Origin: Salticus scenicus
Taxonomy: Eukaryota; Arthropoda; Arachnida; Araneae; Salticidae
Direction of reading: 5' to 3'
NCBI GenBank assembly: GCA_963930645.1
Contig: OZ005650.1
Location: 236,111,688-236,175,687, forward strand
Length of the DNA: 64,000 bases
The stretch's first letter is position 1, and each line of letters begins with the position of its first letter. The notes below the pieces were generated by a model that worked only from the letters and a program-made list of their open reading frames with translations, searched no databases and was not told where the DNA came from. Shown here one piece after another: positions 33,099 to 44,860 of the stretch. Position numbers and translations under genes: made by a program.

Positions 33099-34488
33099 AA
33101 ATGTGATGCATAATTTATTTATGTTTTTAAATTTTGATGTTCTATAATGTTTGGAAGTTTCTTAGTAGGAATTTGTAAAATTGCTGTTGTATTTAATTAT
33201 AATTGATCAGTTATGGGTTTAAAGATTTGCCTTTGTGTATTGGATTTTTAAATTTTTAAAAAACATAAATGATTATTTTCATTTATGGGAAAACTGTCTT
33301 TATCTTTCAGAATTTAAATTGGTGCAGTTTTACCTGGGCTTCCTTCATCTGTTTTGTGCCAAACATAAAATATATCTTTAGTAAACAAGATTTTTTTTTA
33401 TTTTGCTTGCTCATCATGTATTTGCTCAAAAAAGTTATTATTTATTATTATTATTTAAGTTTCTTTTTAAAAAATTTGCCTAAATTTATAAAATAATCAT
33501 CATTAAGTTACTTATTTTGTTTATAAATTTATTTAGTGTTCAAGTAAGATAACTTTTTAGCCTTAAATTGCAATTTTTCACTTAATATTGCTCATATACT
33601 TGAATTAGTTTATTATCTGCCCTTTCTTTATTGTTTAAATTATTTTCTAATTTTAATATTATGCTTTAATCAAAGTTACATTTTAAATAGTTTATATTGG
33701 TTTTAAATAAGACTTGTGTTTCGTAATTTAATTTAAAAATAATTAATAAAAAATATGTTTGCAATTATTATTTCATTAGTTATAAATTTTTATGAATTTT
33801 CTTTCTGTTTATAATTTGTTTTATGACGCATTTATCAAAACTTTCAAATAATTAAATTAAAATAAATACATTCTATATGAGTATAAAACATCAATAAAGT
33901 TTAAAATACTATTTTCCCATTAGTTATTATCACCAGCTTAAGCTTATTCAGGAGAGGGGAAAGAAAAAAAAGAGAGAGAGAGACTCCTGTTAAAGTTTGA
34001 ATGTTAAGATTTTGAATAGTACTTAACAAATGTAAAGCTTCGGGAAAAAGTTTTCAGGATATTTAATGTGGAATATTTTCTAAAAGGAACTTCATGATAA
34101 CATTCATATATTGTAAATAATAAATGCTTAATCAAAATAATTGTACAAGTTTTATATGACAGGGGTTTATTAAAAAAATTGACAACAGTTGTGGAAAACT
34201 ATTTAAAGATGAAACTTCAATTTGTGAAAATGTAACTACGAGTTTATTTGAAATGAAGTTTAAATAAGTTAGAACTTCTAAACTTATTCAATGTCTTTAT
34301 CACTCTTTGTAAATCCTCATTCCTATATTACATAGCCATGTTTTAAAAGTAGACCTTTTAAACACTATTAAAAGAAAAAAAAAAGGGGGTGGGGGGAATT
34401 ATTTTAGGCCTGGAGTTTAAAAAGCATATATTTAGGGTGGAAAAGAAAGCTCATCCTCTTGTCAAACTGGCAATAAAAGATGCTTCTT
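33099..34488. other. AT-rich spacer
   Basis: No gene, terminal repeat or RNA recognised. A purine run with (GA)n lies at about 33952-33984 and a G-tract at about 34385-34398. Confidence 0.4.
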
Positions 34489-35101
34489 CAGGGTTCCCAC
34501 TGTCCTTGAAAGTCCTTAAGAAGTACTTGAATTTCATTTTCTTTTTCAAGGGCCCTTGAAAGTACTTGAATTTTGTGCAGAGTCCTTGAAAATCCTTGAA
34601 TTTTCCACTCCAATAGACGGTCTTAGTGCGAATTCTGTCAAGGCTAAACTATCTCCATCTCATCATGCGCACGCCATTGTCTAATACAATGATTTTGTCA
34701 TAAAATTCTTATTTCATTGTCTTGCTTTTGCATATAGTTTCAACTTATTTTTTTTTTTTTGCCAGTCTCATACCTGTTTGATGGACTGGTCCTTAATTTT
34801 GAGCAGAAAGTGACTAGACCAGGACTCAAACCTAAAAACTTTGGAATAATCATAATGATTCCAAATCTTGAACTAATCATTTTTTGACCATTGTAAAAGT
34901 TAATTTGGTCAGTCCATGAAAAATATATTGTGAAAACAAGCAAAGTTAGTCTAATTATAAAAAAAATATTACTAGTGAAAGTAGTTACTAAAGTTTTGTG
35001 TATATGCCTAGTAGTGTTGATTTTCCCCTAGTCCTTGAAAAATTTCAAATAGGCCTTGAAAAGTCCTTGAATTTTTTTCTTTTTTAATAGTGGGAACCCT
35101 G
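34489..35101. mobile_element. hAT-like non-autonomous element
   Basis: Ends CAGGGTTCCCACT and AGTGGGAACCCTG are perfect inverted repeats. Subterminal TCCTTGAAAGTCCTT and TCCTTGAATTTTCC words recur in inverted array at both ends, typical of hAT transposase-binding regions. 613 bp, no ORF. The 8-bp target duplication is not clear. Confidence 0.65.
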
Positions 35102-35147
35102 TTCTTTCATCTCTCGGTCTTATTTTAGAAAATAGTGTTGTTTCCTC

Positions 35148-35310
35148 CAGTGGCGGATTTAAGGGGGGGGGGGGCTAGGGGGCTGAAGCCCCCCCCCAAA
35201 ACACTGACATTCACAATTGAATATTGCAATTGTAAATTTTTTATTGGTCTAGAATAACACTTTGAAAAATCTCAGCCCCCCCCAAAAGTCAAGTTCTGGA
35301 TCCGCCACTG
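35148..35310. mobile_element. hAT MITE with 8-bp target duplication
   Basis: 163 bp from CAGTGGCGGATTTAAG to GGATCCGCCACTG, flanked by perfect GTTTCCTC repeats (35140-35147 and 35311-35318). Eight-base duplications are diagnostic for hAT. Poly-G and poly-C blocks inside can pair with each other. Confidence 0.85.
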
Positions 35311-35318
35311 GTTTCCTC

Positions 35319-37263
35319 CCCATCTGCAAATTACGTGACTTGTCTTTGATTCTTCATCTAGCTGCACATCAATGTCCTTCCTTATGGGAGAAATAAAGGG
35401 AATGACGAGGAGGGATAACAGTGATAATGAGAATGACAGTGATTAAAATGTTTTCAGTAAAATAATAACTGTAAATTTTTATGCTAGAACAAATTTTTCT
35501 TATTAAACTAAAAAATAATTCCAATTAATTGAAGTTATTAACTGTTTAACTGTCTTCAGTTAATCAGTTGAGAATGCTAATATAATACTTGACATACTTT
35601 GCTATAAAATATAAAATAGTTTGACCTAAACTCCCAATATATTTGATAAGTTATAAACATTGTTTGTTATATTTTATTATTAATTTGTTGCTTGTTTTAC
35701 TAAATTTATTGTACTACACGATCAATGTTCAAGTAGATCAAAACTAGAGGAAAATTCTGTGTAAATCCTCAGTTTTCCTCTTCATTATATTTTCTCATAT
35801 TCCATGGTTTTTAAGCTTTTATTTAAATTTTCTTTTTTCTTCCTTTATATCATTTTCATCTTTTTATCAGTAGATGCCATGTGTTCATTTAAGGGTACAT
35901 AAACAATCGGCAGAACTGTTTTTAATGTGCGATTTTATTGTAAAATATGTGTTCTTTGTTCTTGTTAAGGAATACCAGTGAAAGTTTTATGATCCATTTA
36001 TTTATTTAATATATTTTTCAGTTAGAAGGTCATCAAATTGAAGTTTAGTGCCAGGTCTAGTAAACTGTATATTGTCAAGTGTACTGATCAGTTTCATCTT
36101 AGTGAGCTGTTTCTGTTACTTAATGATATGACACACACACAAATATATGTACTTTCACTAAGAAGTGATTTTATTTTCTAGACATTTAATGTGAATTATG
36201 CAATTTCAACATTACTCCATATGCTAGAGTTGTCAGATTTTTCTTTATGCTTTGATTTTACCACACTATTGACATTTCCCCCTTTCTATTAAATTGTAAT
36301 GTCAATAATCCTTTCTTTTAAATGATATTAGCAATATTAATTAAAACCATAATAAGGCGACTGAATATTTTCTAGTAATAATAGATATATTGGGAAGTGG
36401 GTAGGTGGAACTAGAGAGGGTGTTTTTACTATTGGATATTGTGATTATTTTTAATGATTTTAAGTTGAGCATTTTGTAGAGTAATTTATCCCAGAAAAAA
36501 AAAAAAAAGATCAAAAAGATTTTTTAATTGAAGAGGGAAAAAATATTGCCAAAGTTAATTGTGAAATTTTGATAAAACAATTTCCAAAATGATCATTTTG
36601 AAAATCATTTTACAAATGAATTTAATTCTATTTTTATTATACATAATTTACTACTGCAGATTTTATTGATCAGACTTTTAATTACTTTTATTAAAATAAG
36701 GTATTAAAAAGATTTAATATATATAAATCCTTGTTAAAATAACTTCAATAATAAAATGAATGGTGTAATTTTCATTTACAGATATGCTACTAGATAAGAT
36801 AGGAAGCAGATCAGAAAATGACATAAATACCAACTTATATACAATAATATAATATGTGTTTAGGTAGCTAATCAGTCATTTTCGAAAGGCTTTGATTTTT
36901 AAAGAAAACTTTTTTACATTTAGTATTGTTATTATTTTATTTATTTATTGAGGGAAAAATGTTGATGTGCATGTAATATAGAAGGAATTGTTTGGTCAAA
37001 AGTATATTAAATGATAAAATTCAGAGTTCAAATTCATATCTTCCATATTTGTAATTGATTACGTCAATTTATTTTCAATTAAATTTTTGGATCTTCTTGA
37101 GGCATTCCATTAAAAAAAAAAGTATAAAGTTTTTTTTTTTTTTTTTTTTTTTTTTTGTAGAAATTAGGATATTTTAGAAATTTTATTCATGAATTCATCA
37201 ACCGCGAATATTCATTTTAAGTAAATTGAAGTGTAAACTGTAAAGGTTGATATTTTTATTCTA
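35319..37263. other. AT-rich intergenic spacer
   Basis: No coding region or transposon end seen. A poly-T of about 27 lies at 37131-37157. A short AAGTAAATTGAAGTGTAAA segment near 37220 is matched, inverted, near 38348, so it belongs to the arms of the tRNA-like palindrome, split by the MITE at 37264. Confidence 0.4.
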
Positions 37264-38071
37264 CAGTAAAGCACCGTTTATACGTATTTCAAGGAATTGG
37301 CATAGAAGGACATATAAATGAAAAGACGTATAATCGAAATTTTAATAACTAATAACACTTTGATTACTACAAATTGAATGACACTTTAGCCAAATTTATA
37401 TGAAAATTCTAATTAATAAAGTTTCTTAAGTTAGTAAATGCATATTATACTTTTTTTTTTTTTTTAAAAGACAATAATTAATTTAAATAAATAAAAAAGG
37501 GAGAAAAATTATACTATGAGTATTAATGCATGACTGGGTACTTATTACATATATCATATATTGAGTATTTTTTTACATTTCTTAAGAACTATATGAATAC
37601 ATTTTGAATATTAATTATATATATTGCATATCTTTAATAATACTTTAACTAATAATACTGATAATTATATATATTTGCGTATCTTTAATAAGCTTACGAT
37701 TTATGTCCATGCAAATAGTTATTTAATAATATTAAGTCTTTGATATTCACCTGATTTGCTGCTTGTTTATGAGTATTAAAAATTGTACTGTGAATTCAAT
37801 TGATTCTTTGATCAGTATTCTTCGTTCTCTCTTATGTTCCTCCATTTAAGATGCTTCCTAGAAAAAATCCGTCTTATTTAGAATGGAAAATAATGACAGG
37901 TTGAGGAAGCTTGCGAAATTTAGTAAAGTAGAAAAGACATATAACTGATATTAGCGGCATATAAACAAAGAATATTTGCATTAAAATGAATAAGAATGAA
38001 TCGGGACTTTACTAAAAGGACGTATAAATGTGAAAGACGTATAAAAGAGATGTATAAATGGTGCTTTACTG
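37264..38071. mobile_element. 808-bp pogo-like MITE
   Basis: CAGTAAAGCACCGTTTATAC at left and GTATAAATGGTGCTTTACTG-type sequence at right are inverted, with TA outside both (37262-37263, 38072-38073). ACGTATAAA words are repeated near both ends. No transposase. It separates one arm of the tRNA-like palindrome from its outermost flank. Confidence 0.7.
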
Positions 38072-38105
38072 TATGTAAAGGTTGATATACCAACTATGTG
38101 AAAAA

Positions 38106-38176
38106 TACCAGAGCCGGGAATCGAACCTGGGCCCTCCACTTAACGCACAGATGCTCTACCACTGAGCTACCCTGGT
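38106..38176 (-). tRNA. tRNA-like sequence, possible pseudogene, copy 1
   Basis: 71 nt that fold as a cloverleaf: acceptor ACCAGGG/CTCTGGT, D arm GCTC-7 nt-GAGC, anticodon stem TCTGT/GTGGA (three G-U pairs), T arm CCAGG-TTCGATT-CCCGG (one A-C mismatch). A box TAGCTCAGTGG and a perfect B box GGTTCGATTCC, with a T5 run just downstream as Pol III terminator. By position the anticodon would be GUU (Asn), but base 33 is C rather than the invariant U, so decoding is doubtful. More likely a tRNA-derived repeat. Confidence 0.5.
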
Positions 38177-38235
38177 TGATAACCAGCTTGGAGTTTCTCG
38201 GCATTTCTATGTGAGAAATGCCGAGCTGGTTATCA

Positions 38236-38304
38236 GCCAGGGTAGCTCTAGTAGAGCATCTGTGCATTAAGCGGAGGGCCCGGGTTCGATTCCTGGCTCT
38301 GGTA
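38236..38304 (+). tRNA. tRNA-like sequence, possible pseudogene, copy 2
   Basis: 69 nt, about 90% identical to copy 1 and inverted to it. Acceptor GCCAGGG/CTCTGGT, shortened D loop (TAGTA), fully paired T arm CCGGG-TTCGATT-CCTGG, B box intact, T6 terminator directly after. The anticodon position reads AUU with C at 33. The two-base D-loop deletion weakens it as a functional tRNA. Confidence 0.45.
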
Positions 38305-38452
38305 TTTTTTACATAGTTGGTATATAAAGAGATATCAACCTTTACACTCCAATTTACTTAAAATTAGAATATTTTGTTTTCCGATTAATATGTTTAATTT
38401 TTGCTGTTCATTGAGCTTTTGTATTTTTGTTACACCTTTATGTATATATTAA

Positions 38453-39779
38453 CCTCTTAAGTCCCAACAATGTACTTTCAGATGTCATTAATATTTTCAT
38501 TTGAAATTCCAGGACATACTTTTGTATGTCCTTTATATGAGTCCAGAAAGCAGTCTTCTGATATAAGATGATTTATGCTAGAGCAAGTTTCCTGTGAAAT
38601 TATATTTACTAATTTTACACTAGGAGGAGCAACCTATAGTCCATCGACTGGATGTACCTCTCGAGACATCTTAGTCACATAAATATACTCAATGCTGTAC
38701 TGTATCAATGTATTCTCCTTAGTGCAATGTACTGTTTTTTATTCTGTTGTCATTTTTTTTTTCTTTTGTATATATAATATGCAAAACTTGATTCAGGGTG
38801 ATAAAAATTTGGCCTGACTACAAAAAAAAAAAAAAAAAGAAAAAAAAAAAAAAAATGCCCATGCTTGATTTATGCAATAATTATTCTTGCACCCAGTAAG
38901 GGATACATGAATTTTCAGAGTGGCGACAATCAGGGAAAACAGGGAGATCATGGAAAAACCAGTGTACTTTATCAGTCTGGAAATATCAGGGAAAAATCAG
39001 GGAATTTTGTAAAAACACCCAAAAAATCATGGAAATTTTCATTTTTGCTCAGCAAGCATGGCTGAAAGATCGCCAAACAGGTGTTATCTTAACCGTGATT
39101 GCACAGGATTGGCTGCTTTCTAGTTGAATCTCATCAAGTTAACATTTAAAAAAAAAAAAAAAATAGAGCAACAACATGAGGAATAATTTTGTCTTAATGT
39201 TAATATAGCAATTAAAATTAGTCATATTTTTTGTAATTTTGTTAATTTCTCCAAAATTGTTAATTTTATTTTCCTTTTCGTAAGTGAACAAAGGTAAAAA
39301 ATAAATAAATAAAAAGATTGAGACATTTTTGCCCATCAGTATAGATTTTGAAATTGCAGTAGTTTAGCGAGCATGTTACACAAGAGTGTTATATTACACA
39401 AAATTATGGAATGTATATAATAGATAACGGAAATCATGGAAATTTATCAAAATTAGTCATGGAAATCGTGGAAAAATCAGGGAACTTTTTTTCTGAATTT
39501 CTGTAGCCAAACTGATTTTATTTATTTATTTTCTATGTTTCTGTGCTTTATTGTGATCTGAAAACAGTTTGAAAAACTTTGCACAAGTACTGTTTGTTCA
39601 TTTCAAATACTATTTCTATGCTTGTCATTCATTATAAACGAATAAATAAGTCCTTATTTTATTTTCCATCATTATGTAATTAAATAACTCATTTCTAATT
39701 AATTACTTAAACTATATACTTTTGATAATATTAAATATTATTTGATATCCTCACAATACTGAATATGGTGCTTAAGGGG
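38453..39779. mobile_element. piggyBac-like non-autonomous element
   Basis: TTAA at 38449-38452 and 39780-39783 flank the short inverted ends CCTCTTAAG and CTTAAGGGG. 1327 bp including a nested hAT-like insertion (38917-39514), so the original was about 730 bp. No transposase coding is left. Confidence 0.55.
38917..39514. mobile_element. hAT-like element nested in the piggyBac-like one
   Basis: CAGAGTGGCGACAATCAGGG at left and CTGTAGCCAAACTG at right are inverted ends with mismatches. Subterminal CAGGGAAAA and TCATGGAAA(T/A) words repeat near both ends. The same style of element occurs at 45947-46217 and as a fragment at 7418. Target duplication not clear. Confidence 0.5.
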
Positions 39780-40058
39780 TTAAAAATCAGAGTTTTTCAT
39801 TTTTAGAGTATTTATGTTCCATTTACAGCTCAAATTTTGTTTAACTAATTATTTTATGTCATTTAAATGAAACAAATAGAGAGAAGACATAAAAAAAAAA
39901 AAATCTTTTTATGAAATAAGCAATCATGTGAGTCTTCCATTTAATATGACTTTATTATTTTTTCAAAAGTTAAATTTTTTTCTGTGCTATTTAGAAAAAT
40001 TTTAAGTGAATAAATAACACCTAATTTAAATTTTAATTGAGGCCTGTTTAAATATCTT

Positions 40059-40180
40059 CCCTGCAAACACATTTTCTTTCCAGGACATTTATAGGACATA
40101 GGATGAAATAGACATCTAGGATGTAATGTGGATGAAAGGGATATCTTTAGGATGGACTGTAGATAAGTGTGTTTGTAGGG
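40059..40180. mobile_element. 122-bp MITE
   Basis: Ends CCCTGCAAACACA and TGTGTTTGTAGGG form inverted repeats with one change. The middle has (A/G)GGA(T/C) words. No TSD assigned. Confidence 0.5.
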
Positions 40181-42078
40181 TTATAAGTTGAAGTAAAATT
40201 TATGTTTTATCACACATTGAAATTTTACTATTTTATTAAATTCTTATGGAATTGTTATTTAATTTCTTTATTATAATTACATTATTATAGCTTTAGCTTA
40301 ATATACACAAATGTTTGTTTATGTTCAGTAATTAATTTTGTTTCCTAATTTTTAAGTTATATACTCTGTTCTTTGGTGCCCTTCACTAAAATTAGTTTAA
40401 TATTTATATTAGAAAAATGTTGCCAATATAACATTTTTTTTTTAAACGTTATAGTCTGTATTTAATTAAAATTTTTTTAGAAGTACTACTTTTTATATTT
40501 ATGCATTTAATATCTAGCTGTAGATAAAATCCAATTCATTAATGTCCGATACTTTGTGAATTCCCCTATCTTCCTATTGAATGAATTTTATACAGAAAAC
40601 TTAAAAAATAATTGAAACATTTGTTTGATTTCAGTCCTAGGTTATAAAAGAAAATATCACAATTTGTGTGTTTCAATTATATTAGCAATTTTATAAGTTA
40701 TTATTTTAACAGTAAATATCCTTCTTTCTTAATACAACAGATAATTATTAAGATTGTTTCAAACTGTAAAAAAAAAAAAAGTTATATATTTTTTACTCAT
40801 TAGTATGCACACACACAGACGCAATAATTTATGTTATTTGCTTGTTTAAATCTGCTTAACACTTCCTTCGCAAGTGTTGCCAAACAAAACAATTAACAAA
40901 TGAGACTTCAATTTAAATACTCTTTTATATGATTCCATGTATTTTTAAATAAATATATATAAATAAGGGAGTACATGTTTTAAAATACATGTGTACATCA
41001 AGTTTTAAAATGGTTTGTAATTTAGTAATATTTTCTTTTAAAATGTCATTTAATGTAATTCTCCTTTTTCTGAAAAATTAAGACAATTCATGAATTACAC
41101 ACTCTTTGCAAGCATAAGACACAATCTTATACTATTCAAAAAAGAAAAGAAAGAAAAATACGTTGAAGAAAGAATTATATTTGAATTCATAAATATTTGA
41201 ATTTTTGCATTAGACAAAATTCTTATTCATGATATAAACACCATACCTTACATTTTATAAGATCCATGATAATTTTCATTTTAGATATTCATATGCTTGG
41301 TTTTAGAGATTCGTAAAATTACTTTAAATATTCCACAGAATAAGGTATCTAGTATAGTATCTAGTATAGTTCATGAGTACTGAATTATCTCTAAAATCTA
41401 TCAAATTAAAAACCCATAATATAGTGTGCAGTGTTATTATTATTTTAATATCTCTTATTTTAAATTGAATAATGTGCAGACTTATCCAATGTGATGTTCA
41501 TATTTTGCTATTGTTGAAAGATAATTCAGTTAGAATTTTGGAGAGACACTATGTTTTATTGCCATTTTTATCTTTCAATTTTCTCCCCTGGTACGTTTCT
41601 CTCCCTATGTTTTGTTAACAGAAACTTTTTAAAAAAGGGTATGTGTATGGGATTTTTGAATCCTGAAATTAAAAATAATATCGAAAGTGAATGCAGACTG
41701 TTTTCTTTACTTGGAAAAAAGAATTTTAGCTGGTGGCAATTGTGCCTTGTAGAAATAAACAAATATTACATCTGATGCTTTTTAAATGTTGATTAATAAA
41801 ATAATCAAAAATAGTGTTATGAAACACAGTTCATGGTAATTTTGAATAGGTAATAGTAGTTAGATTAGTAATCGATTTTGTACTAATGCATAGTAATTCC
41901 AATTTCTTATTACATAAATTTTTGATAAAATTCTAAAATTTTATTAATAACTGTAATTGGAATTATATTCTAAAGTTGATTATTATGATCAATTACAAAT
42001 TGATCCATTTAATTATGCATGCAGCAGAATCCCCTTATGCATATAAAAAATTAAGTAATTAAAAGTCTTGTACAAATA
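40181..42078. other. AT-rich intergenic spacer
   Basis: No gene. Overlapping plus and minus frames at 41551-41775 are open but have no domain, no splice context and no repeat identity that I recognise. A duplicated TATCTAGTATAG occurs at about 41346-41369. Confidence 0.4.
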
Positions 42079-42264
42079 CAGTCGAACTTGCAACGGGGAA
42101 GATACGATCAATGCAATTTTCTAAATGAAACAGAATACTTATAAAAACTCAGTTTGTCAAAAATATCAAAATAAATGTATAAAAATTAATTGGAAACAGA
42201 TTTTTTTTTTAAATTATTTTTTATTTTAATTATTTTAGATAAAGGCGAAAAAAATTACTTAGTT

Positions 42265-42856
42265 TTATGTGGATTTTAGTCGCAGGTAGCTACCGAGAGA
42301 GATTTTGAGAATCGCTCTAGTGTGCATTTCACTCTTATTCTGTGAATCATGAAGAGACAGTTGAGCATAGAGAAAAATCTGGAGTGACTCCACTCGACTT
42401 TCCGAACATTGAGTAATTAACAGTTTTGTAGATAAAGTAAAGAAAGAGGAGTTGTTAAACAAACAAAAGAGAGAAAACCATAATAGAGTGCTTGAATATT
42501 TTTCTCCATATATTACGTGGTGTTTTTATTAACGCTACTGAACTTTGAGCCCATAGATCGTAATGATAAAGAATTTTTCATTGTGTCCCTGTAAAAACCT
42601 ATAAATGGTAGATTCACCAAAATCAATAGGGTTCGTACTATGGTTACTTACAATATACGTACCAACTTTCAGCTTATTCGAGTGTTTAGATGCTAGTGTG
42701 TTCACTCACAGACATCCACACACACATACATCATCGTAAAAATAGTGAAAATGGACTCAGGGGACCTCGGAACGTATAAAAACATCAACATCTCAAATTC
42801 GGATTTTTGACATGATTACAATACTTTCCTCACTATAGTGTTCGGAAAGTAAAAAG
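42265..42856. repeat. Dispersed repeat, same family as in 22868-27040
   Basis: Shares AATCTGGAGTGACT with 13.6 kb, GTGTCCCTGTAAAAACC with the ACAGGG-box family, and the tail CACACACACATACATC, GGGGACCTCGGAACGTATAA, ACAATACTTTC with 25.1-25.3 kb and 27.8-28.0 kb. Non-coding. It appears to be an old interspersed element of about 600 bp. Confidence 0.5.
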
Positions 42857-43919
42857 GGAGCTAAGAATGAAGAAAAGCAATAGGGCTTTTAAGTATGTGC
42901 AATTCTTAGAGTGTTCCCAATGTTTGAAAAAAGGGCAGGATGCGGCTAGTGAAAAAAGGGCACTTTTTAGATTCTTGGATATAGTTTTGAATTCTTAAAG
43001 CCATGTTTAACATTTGAAATCTTGACATTTAATTTAAAAATTCAGTTTTAGGTATGTACTAGAGAAAGTTTTCAGTTGTAACTTTCTTTACATTTTAAAA
43101 GCTTGTTTGGTACTATTGTATGAATGAATGTTGATCATTATACACAATACTTTAATTTATATCAAATCTTTGGTTTGAAAGTTATTTTTAACAAAAATCA
43201 GTAAGGGTGAAATTTTTTAGATGAGAAGCAAAAAGGTGCAGTTATTTATAATGAAGGCCAAGAAGGGTGCTATTTTTTTCAATCATAGGGCAAACAGGCC
43301 ACAGCATCCTCCTGAAACTGTCTGGGGAAAATTTTGCTGTATATATCCTCCACAACAGTTAAAGTCCATGTTATTCTATACAAAAAATTATTTATAGAAT
43401 TACTCATTACCTATTGTATTTTTTTTTTTTTTTTTTTTTTTTCATTTTCACATTCAGAAAATTCACATCCACTAAATATGTACTGACTTTCTACAAATTA
43501 ATTTTTTGAATTAAAAAGTTAATAAATCTATTTTTGGAAAAGAGTATATGTTTAACAGATATGAATTTTCTAAATATAAAAATGGAACTTAATAAATACA
43601 TCAGGTAATGAATAATTCTATAAATAAATTTTCCCATTGAATAACATGGGGTTTGGCTGCCGATGGTGATAGCTATCTCAACCTTTCAGAACAATGATCA
43701 TTTAGAGTAACATAAAAACACAGGTTATGTACTTTGTATGTTTTTTAAAGGCTAAATATCATTTTTTAATCATATTTATATTTAATTCAACTTATAGTAA
43801 TATTAAAAAGATAATAGAAATTGGATTAAAAAATAATTGCAAGATTAAAAGAACTTTTTATATACCACGTTTTTAAATTTTCTGTTGAATCATACAAACT
43901 TGACACATTACCCGAATAA

Positions 43920-44520
43920 TTAAAAATGCATTGTCATCATGTTCTGAGCTATTCTAAAAGTTTCAAATGTCTAGCTAGTCAGGAAGTTAGCTAAAAATCA
44001 ATTGCAAGATTTGTACAGGACAAACAAGAAAACAAGTTGAAAGCGATATAAAGAAACGTTGGTTTTGAAAATGAATATTAATCCTTTTAGAACAACATAC
44101 CATGTTAGCATCATGACCTACATTGGCACTTTATCAATGTGTAGAAAATTTTTTAAGTTATAATGACGTCAATTTTTGTGAGATGCCTAATTTAACTTTT
44201 TATAATTTTCTAAAGTGTATTTTTTTATGTCTAAAGAAAATGAACTTGTAGATTTTTTTGGTAACAATTAAATTATATCTAATATTTAAATGGCTAATTT
44301 TAAAACTATTAGGAGGTTATTATTTTCATATTTCAATTAATTAAAAGGAAATTAATCAAAAATTCAAAAATCGGGTATCAAGGTATTTCATTGTCATCGT
44401 GTTCTGAGCATTCTGAAAGTTTCAAAGATCTAGCTAGTCAGAAAGTTATTTAAAAATTGATTGCAAGATTTGTACTGGACAGATAAACAAACAAGAAAGC
44501 GAGTTAATAAAAACATGGTA
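43920..44520. repeat. Direct pair of a dispersed repeat tail
   Basis: CATTGTCATCATGTTCTGAGC (here given as its first 20 bases, CATTGTCATCATGTTCTGAG, near 43930) and the following 100 bp recur at about 44388-44510. Shared words include GTCTAGCTAGTCAG / ATCTAGCTAGTCAG and GCAAGATTTGTAC. The preceding block (TTTAAATGGCTAATTTTAAA, about 44286) recurs at about 52497, so the family also has a copy at 52.4-52.7 kb. Confidence 0.55.
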
Positions 44521-44860
44521 ATAACAAACTTTAACATGAATATGACTGGAATATAATAAAATATAAATTAATATTTAATTTTCAAATTTATTCTATTATT
44601 TTTCTTTTGAGTGGTATACAGAGTACACAGTCCTTGTTTAACCCTTCAGAAATTAGAAAATTCTGTGAAATTTATGAGGAAAAAACACTTTTGAAAAGTG
44701 ATGATTTTCATGAATAAAATCCTTCTTAAATTTTAGTTTTGGTCATAACAAAAGGGTTATGTTATATAATATACTTTTTAACATTAAACTAACTTTTTTT
44801 TTTTTCTTTTTTAAAGATTTTTGTTGAACTCAGGCTTCTTGCAATTAGCACGTTCGACTG

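Larger units (their letters stand above)
38075..38345. repeat. Palindrome of two tRNA-like sequences
   Basis: The left arm (GTAAAGGTTGATATACCAAC...) is mirrored by the right arm (...GTTGGTATATAAAGAGATAT, then CAACCTTTAC). Between them lie two tRNA-like genes pointing away from the centre. The centre itself (CGGCATTTCT / AGAAATGCCG) forms a hairpin with a 10-nt bulge in one arm. Confidence 0.8.
42079..44860. repeat. Possible large pogo-like element or two half-elements
   Basis: CAGTCGAACTTGC at 42079 and GCACGTTCGACTG at 44848-44860 are inverted, each with TA outside. These ends resemble the pogo-like MITE at 53958. The 2.8 kb between has no transposase but contains the dispersed repeats at 42265-42850 and 43900-44520. 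The two ends could instead be unrelated remnants. Confidence 0.3.

Noticed and set aside
38106..38304. A pair of functional tRNA-Asn genes
   Set aside because: C at position 33, weak anticodon stems and a shortened D loop in one copy make normal decoding unlikely; kept as tRNA-like.
41551..41775. Overlapping open frames on both strands as a gene
   Set aside because: No domain, repeat identity or exon signals; chance open frames are expected at this length.
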